NCBI GenBank assembly: GCA_023664725.1
Contig: JAMPFA010000006.1
Coordinates: forward strand, 1-56,161
Direction: 5' to 3'
DNA from: Roseburia sp.
GTDB taxonomy: Bacteria; Bacillota; Clostridia; Lachnospirales; Lachnospiraceae
DNA length: 56,161 nucleotides
Under the pieces are notes generated by a model. The model saw nothing but the letters and a program-made list of their open reading frames with translations. It searched no databases and was not told the DNA's origin. Below are positions 17,302 through 26,669 of this stretch, piece after piece. The number at the start of each line of letters is the position of its first letter. The first letter of the stretch is position 1. Position numbers and translations under genes: made by a program.

Positions 17302-18108
17302 ATGATCGTAGATTTTCACACGCATATTTTCCCTGAGAAAATAGCTGCGAGGACCATTGAAAAGCTGGAGAATATTGCAAATGTAAAGGCTTTTACCGAC
17401 GGCAGGGAGGAAAGCCTTGTCTCTTCCATGGAGGAGTCGGGGGTGGATGTGTCAGTGGTGCTTCCCGTTGTGACAAAGCCGGAGCAGTTTGCCACGGTAA
17501 ACCAGTTTGCAGCGAAGATAAATGAGAAATATCAGGATAAGAGCCGGCGTCTCTTATCTTTTGGGGGAATCCATCCGGATTCCCCGGACTATAAAAAGGA
17601 ACTTTGCACTGTACATGATCTGGGGCTTAAGGGGATTAAGTTACACCCGGACTATCAGAATACCTATTTTGACGATATCAAATATATGCGCATTTTGGAT
17701 TACGCCTCAGAACTGGGGCTTATCTCTATCGTGCACACCGGGGTGGATATCGGGTTTCCCGACAATGTGCGGTGTACCCCAAAGCATATCCGAAAAGTGC
17801 TGGATGAGGTGGCGCCGGAAAAGCTGGTTCTTGCCCACTATGGCGGATTTAAAATGTGGGAGGAGACACAGGAGCTGATCGCCGGGGAAAATGTATATCT
17901 GGATACAGCATATCTCTTTGGGTTTATCCAGGACGAGCTGTTTCTAAAAATTTTAAAAAAACATGGGGCGGATAAGATCCTTTTTGCCACAGACAGTCCC
18001 TGGAGCGGACAAAAGGAGTCTTTGGAGTATCTTAAAGGGCTGCATTTAGAGAGCAAGGAGCAGGAAGCGATACTGGGAGGAAACGCCTGCAGGCTTTTGT
18101 ACTTATAA
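17302..18108 (+). CDS. Amidohydrolase family TIM-barrel metal-dependent hydrolase
   Basis: 268 residues from ATG 17302 (AGGAGAGG at 17285-17292); the frame open from 17266 would start in the hairpin region. Metal motifs of the amidohydrolase-2 family are in order: VDFHTH (His6, His8), LKGIKLHPDYQ, SIVHTG, LAHYGG and FATDSPW. Relatives include aryl decarboxylases and lactonases. It lies 10 bases ahead of a transporter and downstream of the Ior unit, so it may act on an imported aromatic or related acid; the reaction is not known. Confidence 0.85.
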   Translation: MIVDFHTHIFPEKIAARTIEKLENIANVKAFTDGREESLVSSMEESGVDVSVVLPVVTKPEQFATVNQFAAKINEKYQDKSRRLLSFGGIHPDSPDYKKELCTVHDLGLKGIKLHPDYQNTYFDDIKYMRILDYASELGLISIVHTGVDIGFPDNVRCTPKHIRKVLDEVAPEKLVLAHYGGFKMWEETQELIAGENVYLDTAYLFGFIQDELFLKILKKHGADKILFATDSPWSGQKESLEYLKGLHLESKEQEAILGGNACRLLYL

Positions 18109-18118
18109 GGAGGAAGTT

Positions 18119-19684
18119 GTGTTCATTAAGTTTGTATTTTTAGTTATATTTTTTGCAGTGATGGTTGGCGTGGGGGTATATTCCCGCAGACACGCCACAA
18201 ATGTAAATGATTTTGTCCTGGGAGGCAGGAGCGTAGGTCCATGGCTTACCGCCTTTGCCTATGGGACATCCTATTTTTCCGCAGTGGTGTTTGTGGGATA
18301 TGCGGGGCAGTTTGGCTACAAGTACGGCATCTCCTCCACATGGATCGGAATTGGAAATGCATTGATCGGTTCCCTTTTGGCATGGGTGATTCTTGGCAGG
18401 AGAACCCGGATTATGAGCAACCATCTTTCTGCATCTACCATGCCGGATTATTTTGGAAAGCGGTATCAGAGCAATGCACTTCGGATTGCCGCATCCGCCA
18501 TATCCTTTATCTTTTTGATTCCCTACACGGCATCTGTGTACAATGGGCTTTCAAGGCTTTTTGGAATGGCCTTTGACATTCCCTATGAGGTCTGTGTCAT
18601 TGTGATGGCGGTGCTGACCTGCGCCTATGTGACACTGGGAGGCTATATGGCCACAGCCATCAACGATTTCATCCAGGGAATCGTTATGCTTGGGGGAATC
18701 GTTGTGGTAATCCTGGCTGTCTTAAAGGGGCAGGGAGGATTTTTAAACGCTGTGGCATCCCTGGCGGAGTTTGACAGTGACGTGGCGGTGACCATGGGAC
18801 AAAAAGGGGCATTTGCTTCCTTTTTCGGGCCGGACCCCTTAAATCTTCTTGGGGTAGTGATCTTGACCTCTCTTGGCACATGGGGACTGCCTCAGATGAT
18901 ACATAAATTTTATGCCATCAAAGATGAGAAATCCATTCAGACAGGAACGGTGATCTCCACATTTTTTGCAGTGATCGTCTCCGGGGGCTGTTACTTTTTG
19001 GGCGGTTTTGGACGGTTATTTGATACGGAAAAAATTCATGGAGCAGATGGAAGTGTGATATATGATGCCATTATTCCGGCAATGCTTTCCACCCTGCCGG
19101 ATTTACTGGTGGGAATTGTCATTGTCCTGGTGCTCTCCGCTTCCATGTCCACTTTGTCCTCCCTGGTGCTCACATCAAGCTCCACCCTGACGTTGGATTT
19201 TTTGAAGGACAACATTGTGAAAGATATGGATGAAAAAAAGCAGCTTCTCACTATGCGGATCTTACTGGTATTTTTTATCGTCTGTTCCGTGGTGCTGGCA
19301 CTGTTTCCGCCAAAATCCATCGCCCAGTTTATCGCCCAGCTTATGGGGATTTCCTGGGGAGCACTGGCAGGGGCGTTTTTGGCGCCTTTTCTCTACGGCC
19401 TTTACTGGAAAGGGGTTACCAGGGCAGCAGTGTGGGCAAGTTTTATCTGCGGCATCGGCATTACTGTGTCGAATATGTTTTTGTCCTATATTAAATCACC
19501 CATAAATGCAGGGGCTATTGCCATGATCGCAGGGCTTATCGTGGTTCCCGTTGTAAGTTTGTTTACTCCCAAAATGGAGAGGGAGCAGGTGGATGAGATA
19601 TTTTCCTGTTTGGAAATGCAGGTGGTGGTTGACCAGAAGATTGCACTGCCTAAGGATGGGGAGAGACGTGGAAATAGGAAATGA
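18119..19684 (+). CDS. Sodium:solute symporter (SSS family)
   Basis: 521 residues with about 13 hydrophobic membrane segments. Family marks: NDFVLGGRSVGPWLTAFAYG, WIGIGNALIGS, VTLGGYMATAINDFIQG, and LSASMSTLSSLVL. It belongs with PutP/PanF-like importers that bring in a carboxylate, amino acid or similar solute with Na+. The start is GTG at 18119 with GGAGG directly upstream; it is 10 bases after the amidohydrolase, so both probably share a transcript ending at the terminator at 19708. The substrate is unknown. Confidence 0.9.
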   Translation: MFIKFVFLVIFFAVMVGVGVYSRRHATNVNDFVLGGRSVGPWLTAFAYGTSYFSAVVFVGYAGQFGYKYGISSTWIGIGNALIGSLLAWVILGRRTRIMSNHLSASTMPDYFGKRYQSNALRIAASAISFIFLIPYTASVYNGLSRLFGMAFDIPYEVCVIVMAVLTCAYVTLGGYMATAINDFIQGIVMLGGIVVVILAVLKGQGGFLNAVASLAEFDSDVAVTMGQKGAFASFFGPDPLNLLGVVILTSLGTWGLPQMIHKFYAIKDEKSIQTGTVISTFFAVIVSGGCYFLGGFGRLFDTEKIHGADGSVIYDAIIPAMLSTLPDLLVGIVIVLVLSASMSTLSSLVLTSSSTLTLDFLKDNIVKDMDEKKQLLTMRILLVFFIVCSVVLALFPPKSIAQFIAQLMGISWGALAGAFLAPFLYGLYWKGVTRAAVWASFICGIGITVSNMFLSYIKSPINAGAIAMIAGLIVVPVVSLFTPKMEREQVDEIFSCLEMQVVVDQKIALPKDGERRGNRK

Positions 19685-19707
19685 TAATTATTTGATTTTT
19701 GCGGAAA

Positions 19708-19739
19708 AAGGCATCTGCCAATGTTGGCAGGTGTTTTTG
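19708..19739 (+). terminator. Rho-independent terminator after the symporter
   Basis: Stem CATCTGCCAA (19712-19721) and TTGGCAGGTG (19724-19733) with one G-U pair, a 2-base loop and TTTTTGT after it, preceded by an A-run. A clear strong terminator. Confidence 0.9.
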
Positions 19740-19851
19740 TGTCTAAAAGGGAAAGAGTGAGAATGGCGTTAGTATTGAAACATTGGAAAAAGAGGAGGAT
19801 GCTGTTAAGTCCAGAGAATATTGCAATATGTTCAATGAGTGAGGATATGGA
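19740..19851. other. Non-coding gap between two terminators, with a doubtful 40-codon ORF
   Basis: The 280-base region between the symporter and plsX holds two terminators and the plsX promoter. Between the terminators, ATG at 19763 opens 40 codons ending at 19885, but its 3' end runs through the second terminator and I see no promoter for it. It may be a gene remnant. Confidence 0.35.
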
Positions 19852-19878
19852 GGGAGCCGTCATCAGGCTCCCGTTTTG
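19852..19878 (+). terminator. Second terminator-like hairpin upstream of plsX
   Basis: GGGAGCC (19852-19858), a 7-base loop, GGCTCCC (19866-19872), then GTTTTG. It lies 113 bases beyond the first terminator and just before the plsX promoter, insulating that operon. Confidence 0.75.
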
Positions 19879-19927
19879 TATATAAAATACTGTACCAAAA
19901 TCCTATTTTTTCCCCAAATACCAGTTG

Positions 19928-19956
19928 TTGACTTATGGAAAGACTTATAGTATATT
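19928..19956 (+). promoter_or_regulatory. Promoter of the plsX operon
   Basis: TTGACT (19928-19933), 17 bases, TATATT (19951-19956). Start of transcription is expected near 19963, giving a leader of about 30 bases. This supports translation from 19995 rather than from the ATG at 19965. Confidence 0.8.
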
Positions 19957-19994
19957 GAATCTAGATGCGTGACAATGCGCAAGGAGGAAACAGC

Positions 19995-21005
19995 ATGCAG
20001 GAGAAAATCAAAGTAGCCGTGGATGCCATGGGTGGAGACAATGCGCCGGGAGAGATTGTAAAGGGTGCCGTAGATGCGGTGAATCTCAGGAAGGATATCC
20101 AGGTCTGTCTTGTGGGAAAACAGGATGTGGTAGAAGAGGAATTAAAAAAATATACATATCCGAAGAACCAGATCAAGGTTGTCCACGCAGAGGAAGTGAT
20201 TGAGACCGCAGAGCCGCCGGTGGCAGCGATCCGCAGTAAAAAGGACTCATCCCTTGTGGTGGGGATGAATATGGTAAAGCAGAAGGAAGCAGATGCCTTT
20301 GTATCAGCAGGAAGCTCCGGGGCCATCCTGGTGGGTGGACAGGTGATCGTGGGCAGAATCAAAGGAATTGAGAGACCGCCCTTAGCGCCACTGATTCCCA
20401 CGGAAAAAGGTGTATCCCTCCTGGTGGACTGCGGCGCAAACGTAGATGCCAGAGCAAGCCATCTGGTACAGTTTGCCAGAATGGGTTCCATCTATATGGA
20501 ACATGTGGTGGGCATCAAAAAGCCTAAAGTTGCCATTGTAAATATCGGCGCAGAGGAAGAGAAAGGAAATGCCCTGGTAAAAGAGACATTCCCGCTGTTA
20601 AAGGAATGTAAAGACATCAACTTTATCGGCAGCATTGAGGCGAGGGAGATTCCCCACGGTCAGGCGGATGTGATTGTCTGTGAAGCGTTTGTGGGCAATG
20701 TGATCCTGAAATTGTACGAAGGCCTGGGAAGCACATTTTTCCGGGTGGTAAAGAAAGGGCTTCTCAGCAGCTTGAGGAGCAAGGCAGGGGCAGTTCTGAT
20801 AAAACCTGCATTGAAATCCGTGTTAAAAACATTTGATGCGACAGAGTACGGCGGTGCGCCATTGCTGGGATTAAAAGGTCTTGTGGTAAAGACCCATGGA
20901 AGCGCAAAAGCCGTGGAAGTTACAAACTCTATTATCCAGTGTGTAACCTTTAAAGAGCAGGATATCAATGGAAAGATTAAAAACAATATTATCGGAAACG
21001 AGTAG
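19995..21005 (+). CDS. plsX: Phosphate acyltransferase PlsX
   Basis: 336 residues, normal length. [22 protein letters not shown] is the family N-terminus and [26 protein letters not shown] the central motif. PlsX converts acyl-ACP to acyl-phosphate for phosphatidic acid synthesis at the membrane. The start at 19995 has a perfect AAGGAGG at 19981-19987. It is followed by acpP, its acyl carrier partner. The usual upstream DUF177-rpmF pair is not present here. Confidence 0.96.
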   Translation: MQEKIKVAVDAMGGDNAPGEIVKGAVDAVNLRKDIQVCLVGKQDVVEEELKKYTYPKNQIKVVHAEEVIETAEPPVAAIRSKKDSSLVVGMNMVKQKEADAFVSAGSSGAILVGGQVIVGRIKGIERPPLAPLIPTEKGVSLLVDCGANVDARASHLVQFARMGSIYMEHVVGIKKPKVAIVNIGAEEEKGNALVKETFPLLKECKDINFIGSIEAREIPHGQADVIVCEAFVGNVILKLYEGLGSTFFRVVKKGLLSSLRSKAGAVLIKPALKSVLKTFDATEYGGAPLLGLKGLVVKTHGSAKAVEVTNSIIQCVTFKEQDINGKIKNNIIGNE

Positions 21006-21021
21006 AAAGGGAGATACCGGC

Positions 21022-21252
21022 ATGGAATTTGAAAAACTAAAACAGATTATAGCAGAGGTCTTAAATGTAGACGCAGATGAAATCACAATGGATACTACTT
21101 TCGTAGATGATCTCGGAGCAGACTCATTGGATATTTTCCAGATTATTATGGGACTGGAAGAGGAATTTGATGTTGAGATCAAAAACGAGGATGCAGAGAA
21201 GATTGTAACTGTTGCTGATGCGGTGGATCAGATTAAAAATGCTTTAAATTAA
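21022..21252 (+). CDS. acpP: Acyl carrier protein
   Basis: 76 residues, acidic, with the phosphopantetheine attachment serine at 35 in [12 protein letters not shown]. The ATG at 21022 has AAGGGAG upstream and gives the right length; the frame open from 20968 overlaps plsX and is not used. It carries growing acyl chains for fatty acid synthesis and feeds PlsX. Confidence 0.96.
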   Translation: MEFEKLKQIIAEVLNVDADEITMDTTFVDDLGADSLDIFQIIMGLEEEFDVEIKNEDAEKIVTVADAVDQIKNALN

Positions 21253-21273
21253 ATGAATAGTGAAAGCGAGGAT

Positions 21274-21322
21274 AAGAGCGTGCCTTAAAAGCTGCATTTC
21301 TTTGGCTTTTGAGGCACCTCTT
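21274..21322 (+). promoter_or_regulatory. Long hairpin in the acpP-rnc gap
   Basis: Left arm 21274-21292 (AAGAG, bulged C, GTGCCTTAAAAGC), a 12-base loop, right arm 21305-21322 (GCTTTTGAGGCAC, CTCTT). It has 18 base pairs with one bulge and one G-U. Only a weak pyrimidine run follows, so termination would be partial. Its place right before the RNase III gene makes a self-cleavage site, as in E. coli rnc autoregulation, an attractive alternative. Confidence 0.7.
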
Positions 21323-21336
21323 TCATTGAGGGCGAT

Positions 21337-22050
21337 ATGAAGAAAATAGAAAAATTTCAACAGATTATTGGTTATGAGTTTAAAAATCAGGGACTTTTAC
21401 GTCAGGCCCTAACCCACAGTTCCTATGCAAACGAAAAAAATTTCAAAAAATTTTCTGACAATGAGAGACTGGAGTTTTTGGGGGATGCAGTGCTTGAGAT
21501 TGTGTCCAGTGAATTTTTGTACCTGAATTATCCGGAACTATCCGAGGGAGATCTGACAAAACTTCGGGCGAGTCTGGTGTGTGAACCTACCCTGGCGGGA
21601 TGCACTGTGCAGATCCGCTTAAAAGAGTTCCTCTTGCTTGGCAGGGGGGAGGAGATGACAGGAGGCAGAAACCGAAAGTCTATTCTCTCGGACGCTCTGG
21701 AGGCTGTGATTGGCGCAATCTATCTGGATGGTGGTTTTACTAATGCAAAAGAGTTTATTTTGAACTATATTCTCACAGATATTGAAAACAAAAAACTCTT
21801 CTATGATAGTAAGACTATCCTGCAGGAAGTGGTACAGGCGGACCATACAGAGCCTTTGAACTATCAGCTTGTGGAGGAGAGCGGGCCGGATCACGACAAG
21901 AGCTTTACTGTTGTGGCACGGATTGGAGAGAAAGTGATCGGCAGAGGAACAGGTCATACGAAAAAAGCTGCAGAGCAGGAAGCAGCCTATGAGGCATTGC
22001 TGAAACGAAAGGGAACTGACGGCGGCAGCGGAAAATCAAAAGAAATGTAG
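21337..22050 (+). CDS. rnc: Ribonuclease III
   Basis: 237 residues. The catalytic signature is NERLEFLGDAVLEIVSSEFLY (about 42-62), followed by the second acidic cluster SDALEAVIGAIYLDGG. The C-terminal double-stranded RNA-binding domain covers about 160-230 (DPLNYQL-like TEPLNYQLVEESGPDH, ending GTGHTKKAAEQEAAYEAL). It cuts double-stranded RNA in rRNA and mRNA processing. It is 8 bases ahead of smc, the standard order in Firmicutes. Confidence 0.97.
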   Translation: MKKIEKFQQIIGYEFKNQGLLRQALTHSSYANEKNFKKFSDNERLEFLGDAVLEIVSSEFLYLNYPELSEGDLTKLRASLVCEPTLAGCTVQIRLKEFLLLGRGEEMTGGRNRKSILSDALEAVIGAIYLDGGFTNAKEFILNYILTDIENKKLFYDSKTILQEVVQADHTEPLNYQLVEESGPDHDKSFTVVARIGEKVIGRGTGHTKKAAEQEAAYEALLKRKGTDGGSGKSKEM

Positions 22051-22058
22051 GGAAGAGT

Positions 22059-25000
22059 ATGTATTTAAAAAGTATAGAAGTACATGGTTTTAAATCTTTT
22101 GCAAATAAGATCGTGCTGGATTTCCACAACGGGATCACCGGCATTGTAGGGCCAAACGGAAGTGGAAAGAGCAATGTGTCAGACGCAGTCCGGTGGGTGC
22201 TTGGAGAGCAGAGTGCAAAACAGCTTCGAGGCGCCAGCATGCAGGATGTTATTTTTTCGGGTACGGAGAACCGCAAGCCCTTAAGCTATGCCTATGTTGC
22301 CATCACAATGGACAATTCCGACCACATGCTGGATATCGATTTTGAGGAAGTGACGGTGGCGAGGCGGGTGTACCGTTCCGGGGAGAGTGAATATCTCATA
22401 AATGGAAGCCCCTGCAGGTTGAAGGATGTAAACGAACTTTTTTACGATACCGGAATCGGCAAGGAGGGATACTCCATTATCGGCCAGGGCCAGATTGAAA
22501 GGATATTGAGCGGCAGGCCGGAGGAGCGCAGAGAACTTTTTGACGAGGCGGCAGGTATCGTAAAGTACAAGAGAAGGAAAGCCACTGCCCAGAAAAAGCT
22601 GGAGACGGAGCGGGAAAATTTAGTCAGAGTCAAAGATATCCTGGCGGAACTGGAACGCCAGGTAGGTCCCTTAGAGCGTCAGTCGGAAAAAGCCAGGACC
22701 TATCTGAAAAAGAAGGACGAGTTAAAGACCTTCGATGTGAATATGTTCCTTTTGGAAGTGGAGCGGATTGAAGCAGAGCGAAAAGAAGTGGTCAAAAACT
22801 ACGACATTGCGGACAGTGATCTAAAAGAGACCACAGCCATGTTTGAAAAGATAAAGGAAGAGTATGAAAAGACTCAGGCGGCTATCGAGGCTGTGGAGCA
22901 GGAAATTGAGACAGCCAGGGAAAATCTGGGCAATTCCACTATATTAAAGGGAAAACTGGAAGGGCAGATCAATGTATTAAATGAGCAGATCAAAGCGGCG
23001 GAAATGTCCGACGAGCATTTTTCCAGCCAGATGGAAGCCTTAAACAGTGAGCGGGAAGAAAAGACAAAGCAGAAGGAAGACTACGAGGCAGAGAAAAAAG
23101 AGCTGGATACGCAGTTATCCCTTGTGTCGGAGCGCAGAGCTAAGGCAGAGAGGGAGCTTGCAGAGTTAAAGCAGGAGATCGAGCGGTGCAATAAAGGGAT
23201 TTCCGACGGAAAAAATGAGCTGTTGGAATTGTTAAACCGCAAGGCGGACATTCAGGCAAAGCAGCAGAAATTTGACACGCTGATGGAGCAGGTCAACATC
23301 CGAAAAGCCCAGTTAAACCAGAGACTGCTTCAGAGGAAAAGCCAGGAATCAGATCTGGAGGAAAAGCTTTTGGCAGAGGAGACTGCCCTGTCCGAAATTA
23401 ATGAAAAGATTCAGAAGCTGAAAGGGGAAGAAGAGACGCTTTTCATGCAGCATAGGGACTGGGACAAAAAGCTGGCAGAGGCAGACAGCTCCTTAGAGGA
23501 AAATACGACAAAGTATCACAGGACATCCTCTAGGCTTGAGTCTTTGAAAAATATTGCGGAGCGTTATGACGGCTACGGGGCAAGCATCCGGAAGGTTATG
23601 GAGCAAAAAGACCAGGAGAAAGGCCTTTTAGGCGTTGTCTCTGATCTCATCAAAGTGGAGAAAAAATATGAGACAGCCATTGAGACGGCACTTGGGGGAA
23701 GTATCCAGAATATCGTCACAGAGGATGAGCAGACGGCAAAGAAAATGATCCAGTATTTAAAGCAAAACCGTCTGGGGCGGGCGACATTTCTGCCATTGAC
23801 TTCCGTGGACGGACGGGGGAACGTTAAAAACCCGGAGGCCCTAAAAGAGCCGGGAGTGATCGGACTTGCCAATGCACTGGTTTCCAATGAGGAAAAATAT
23901 AATGGGATTACCGCCCAGTTACTGGGAAGGGTGCTGGTGGTTGACCAGATTGACAACGCCCTTGCACTTCAGCGAAAGTACCGCCAGTCCTTAAACATTG
24001 TAACATTAGAAGGAGAACTCTTACGCCCTGGCGGGGCTTTGACAGGCGGAGCTTTCCGCAATAACAGTAACCTTCTGGGAAGAAACAGGGAAATTGAGGA
24101 TCTGTCAAAAGAGCTTGACGCATTAAAAGAGCATTTAAAAGAACTGGGAAGGAGGAAAGAAGAGATTTCCACAGCCCAGGCGCTTTTGGAGGATGATGCA
24201 AAGGAAATCCGCAAGGAACTGCAAAAACAGTATATTCTGCAAAATACTGCCCAGTTAAATGTAGAGCGGGCAAAGGAAATGAAAGACGACAGTGAAAACG
24301 CCTTAAAAAGCCTGGAACTGGAGAGGGGCGAACTGGAACAGAGGATGCTGGATCTCAATGCGGAAAAAAGCCAGGCACTGGAAGAACTGGAAGCTGCAAA
24401 AATGCGGGAGCAGGAAATCGACATGGAGAGCAGCCAGTTTAAACAGGTGCTGGATGAGCAGACTTACATGGAGAGCAGTGTGAATAAGACAGTTTCCGAG
24501 GTGCAGATGGAGGAGGCAAATATCCGTCAGAAAACAGAGTTTGCCGCCACCAACATAGAGCGTGTGTTAGGAGAAATTGAAAGGTGTAATGCCCAGGCCA
24601 AGGAGCTTGAAGCAGAAGTTTTAGCCGCCAGGGAAGATGCCGAAAAGAAAAAGCAGGATATTGAGGAGATCAAAAAAACGATTCTTGCCTCCGACCAGGA
24701 GTACACAAAGCTGGAGCAGGAGTTAAAGGAAAAGACAAAGCGCAGGGAGGAAATGTCTGCGGAGTACAAAGGATTTTTTGAAAAGAGAGAGGAAATCCAA
24801 AACCGCATCAACGCATTGGACAAAGAAATTTTCCGTCTGGGCAGCCAGCGGGAAAAATTGGAGGAATCCAAGGAGAACCAGACAAATTATATGTGGGAGG
24901 AGTACGAGCTTACCCTTCACAAAGCAATGGAGCTTCGCAATAAGGAGTATGACAATCTCGCAGAGTTAAAGAAGATGATCTCCCAGATCAAAGAGGATAT

Positions 25001-25619
25001 CAGAAATCTTGGGGATGTGAACGTCAACGCCATCGAGGAGTATAAAGAGGTATCTGAACGTTATGAATTTTTAAAGGGACAGCATGACGATCTCATCGAG
25101 GCGGAGGCCACTCTTGTAGGCATTATTGAGGAACTTGACACAGGAATGAGGCAGCAGTTCTCCGAGAAATTTGCGGAAATCCAAAGAGAGTTTGACAAGG
25201 CATTTAAAGAGCTTTTCGGCGGCGGAAAGGGGACTTTGGAGCTATTGGAGGATGAGGATATCTTGGAGTGCGGTATCCGGATTATCGCCCAGCCCCCAGG
25301 GAAAAAGCTTCAGAATATGATCCTTCTCTCCGGAGGGGAAAAATCATTGACGGCAATTGCACTGCTCTTTGCTATCCAGAACCTGAAACCATCCCCCTTC
25401 TGTCTCTTAGACGAGATCGAGGCGGCACTTGACGATTCCAACGTGGGAAGGTTTGCGCAGTATCTGCATAAACTGACGAAAAACACACAGTTTATTGTGA
25501 TTACCCACAGAAGAGGGACTATGGGGGCGGCGGACAGGCTCTACGGTATTACCATGCAGGAAAAAGGGGTGTCTACGCTGGTTTCGGTCAACCTGATTGA
25601 GAAGGATTTGGATAAATAG
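22059..25619 (+). CDS. smc: Chromosome segregation ATPase SMC
   Basis: 1186 residues, the full length. Walker A GPNGSGKS at 31-38, the head motif IIGQGQIERILSGRPEERR, two long coiled coils, the hinge at about 510-670 (YDGYGASIRKVME to LRPGGALTGGAF), the signature LLSGGEKSLTAIAL and Walker B FCLLDEIEAALDD. With ScpA/ScpB it forms condensin, which loops the chromosome near the origin. It is followed by ftsY after an 87-base gap. Confidence 0.98.
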   Translation: MYLKSIEVHGFKSFANKIVLDFHNGITGIVGPNGSGKSNVSDAVRWVLGEQSAKQLRGASMQDVIFSGTENRKPLSYAYVAITMDNSDHMLDIDFEEVTVARRVYRSGESEYLINGSPCRLKDVNELFYDTGIGKEGYSIIGQGQIERILSGRPEERRELFDEAAGIVKYKRRKATAQKKLETERENLVRVKDILAELERQVGPLERQSEKARTYLKKKDELKTFDVNMFLLEVERIEAERKEVVKNYDIADSDLKETTAMFEKIKEEYEKTQAAIEAVEQEIETARENLGNSTILKGKLEGQINVLNEQIKAAEMSDEHFSSQMEALNSEREEKTKQKEDYEAEKKELDTQLSLVSERRAKAERELAELKQEIERCNKGISDGKNELLELLNRKADIQAKQQKFDTLMEQVNIRKAQLNQRLLQRKSQESDLEEKLLAEETALSEINEKIQKLKGEEETLFMQHRDWDKKLAEADSSLEENTTKYHRTSSRLESLKNIAERYDGYGASIRKVMEQKDQEKGLLGVVSDLIKVEKKYETAIETALGGSIQNIVTEDEQTAKKMIQYLKQNRLGRATFLPLTSVDGRGNVKNPEALKEPGVIGLANALVSNEEKYNGITAQLLGRVLVVDQIDNALALQRKYRQSLNIVTLEGELLRPGGALTGGAFRNNSNLLGRNREIEDLSKELDALKEHLKELGRRKEEISTAQALLEDDAKEIRKELQKQYILQNTAQLNVERAKEMKDDSENALKSLELERGELEQRMLDLNAEKSQALEELEAAKMREQEIDMESSQFKQVLDEQTYMESSVNKTVSEVQMEEANIRQKTEFAATNIERVLGEIERCNAQAKELEAEVLAAREDAEKKKQDIEEIKKTILASDQEYTKLEQELKEKTKRREEMSAEYKGFFEKREEIQNRINALDKEIFRLGSQREKLEESKENQTNYMWEEYELTLHKAMELRNKEYDNLAELKKMISQIKEDIRNLGDVNVNAIEEYKEVSERYEFLKGQHDDLIEAEATLVGIIEELDTGMRQQFSEKFAEIQREFDKAFKELFGGGKGTLELLEDEDILECGIRIIAQPPGKKLQNMILLSGGEKSLTAIALLFAIQNLKPSPFCLLDEIEAALDDSNVGRFAQYLHKLTKNTQFIVITHRRGTMGAADRLYGITMQEKGVSTLVSVNLIEKDLDK

Positions 25620-25660
25620 ATAGGTGATGTTGGTAACGGTGTGTCGTGAAATATCATCTT

Positions 25661-25666
25661 TATAAT
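25661..25666 (+). promoter_or_regulatory. Isolated -10 box upstream of ftsY
   Basis: A perfect TATAAT stands 41 bases before the ftsY start, flanked by two near-identical GTGAAAT(T)AT words (around 25648 and 25671). No good -35 is present at normal spacing, so promoter activity is uncertain. Confidence 0.3.
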
Positions 25667-25706
25667 GAAGTGAAATTATTTCAAAACGAAGGGAGTGTTA
25701 ATTTAT

Positions 25707-26669
25707 ATGAGTGAAGAAAAGAAGGGATTTTTCGGCCGCCTGGTAGCCGGCCTTACCAAGACAAGGGAAACCATCGTCTCCGGGATTGACTCTATTTTCA
25801 GCGGATTTTCCAGCATTGACGAGGATTTTTACGAGGAGATAGAGGAAATCCTTATTATGGGGGATTTGGGGGTCAATGCCACGGAGGAGATTATAGAGAA
25901 TCTGAAAGCGAAAGTCAAAGAGAATAAGATCAAAGAATCGGCAGACTGCAAGCAGCTTTTGATCGACAGTATCAAGGAGCAGATGCAGGTGGGGGAGACG
26001 GCCTACCGTTTTGAGGAGGAGCTCTCCGTGGTATTGGTGATTGGGGTCAACGGGGTGGGGAAAACCACCACCGTGGGCAAGCTGGCAGGGAAGTTAAAGT
26101 CCCAGGGGAAAAAAGTGATCGTTGCGGCGGCGGATACCTTCCGGGCGGCAGCGGGGGAGCAGTTAGGAGAGTGGGCCAACCGGGCCGGCGTGGAGATGAT
26201 CGGCGGACAGGAGGGGGCAGATCCGGCTTCTGTCATCTACGATGCCATTGCGGCGGCAAAGTCAAGGAAAGCGGATGTGCTTTTGTGTGACACGGCGGGA
26301 AGGCTTCACAATAAGAAAAATCTCATGGAGGAGTTAAAAAAGATCAACCGGATCATCGATAAAGAGTTTCCCGATGCCTACCGGGAGACTTTGGTGGTGC
26401 TTGACGGCACTACGGGACAAAATGCCCTCTCTCAGGCCAGGCAGTTCGGGGAAGTGGCAGACCTTACGGGAATTGTGCTGACGAAGATGGACGGCACAGC
26501 CAAGGGCGGCATTGCCGTTGCCATTCAATCGGAGTTGTCGATCCCGGTGAAATATATCGGTGTGGGAGAGACCATTGAAGATCTGCAGAAGTTTGACGCA
26601 AACGACTATGTCAATGCGCTGTTTGATGTGAGAGAAGAAAGTGAGGAAGAAAATGTTGACGTTAGATAA
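25707..26669 (+). CDS. ftsY: Signal recognition particle receptor FtsY
   Basis: 320 residues from ATG 25707 (AAGGGAG at 25689-25695); GTG at 25695 would add four residues but sits in the ribosome site. The NG domain shows GVNGVGKTTTVGKLA, DTFRAAAGEQL, DTAGRLHNKKNLMEEL, TKMDGTAKGG and YIGVGE. It is the GTPase receptor that docks the SRP-ribosome complex at the membrane, partner of ffh 5.5 kb downstream. Its last 17 bases overlap the start of the threonine ammonia-lyase gene. Confidence 0.97.
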   Translation: MSEEKKGFFGRLVAGLTKTRETIVSGIDSIFSGFSSIDEDFYEEIEEILIMGDLGVNATEEIIENLKAKVKENKIKESADCKQLLIDSIKEQMQVGETAYRFEEELSVVLVIGVNGVGKTTTVGKLAGKLKSQGKKVIVAAADTFRAAAGEQLGEWANRAGVEMIGGQEGADPASVIYDAIAAAKSRKADVLLCDTAGRLHNKKNLMEELKKINRIIDKEFPDAYRETLVVLDGTTGQNALSQARQFGEVADLTGIVLTKMDGTAKGGIAVAIQSELSIPVKYIGVGETIEDLQKFDANDYVNALFDVREESEEENVDVR

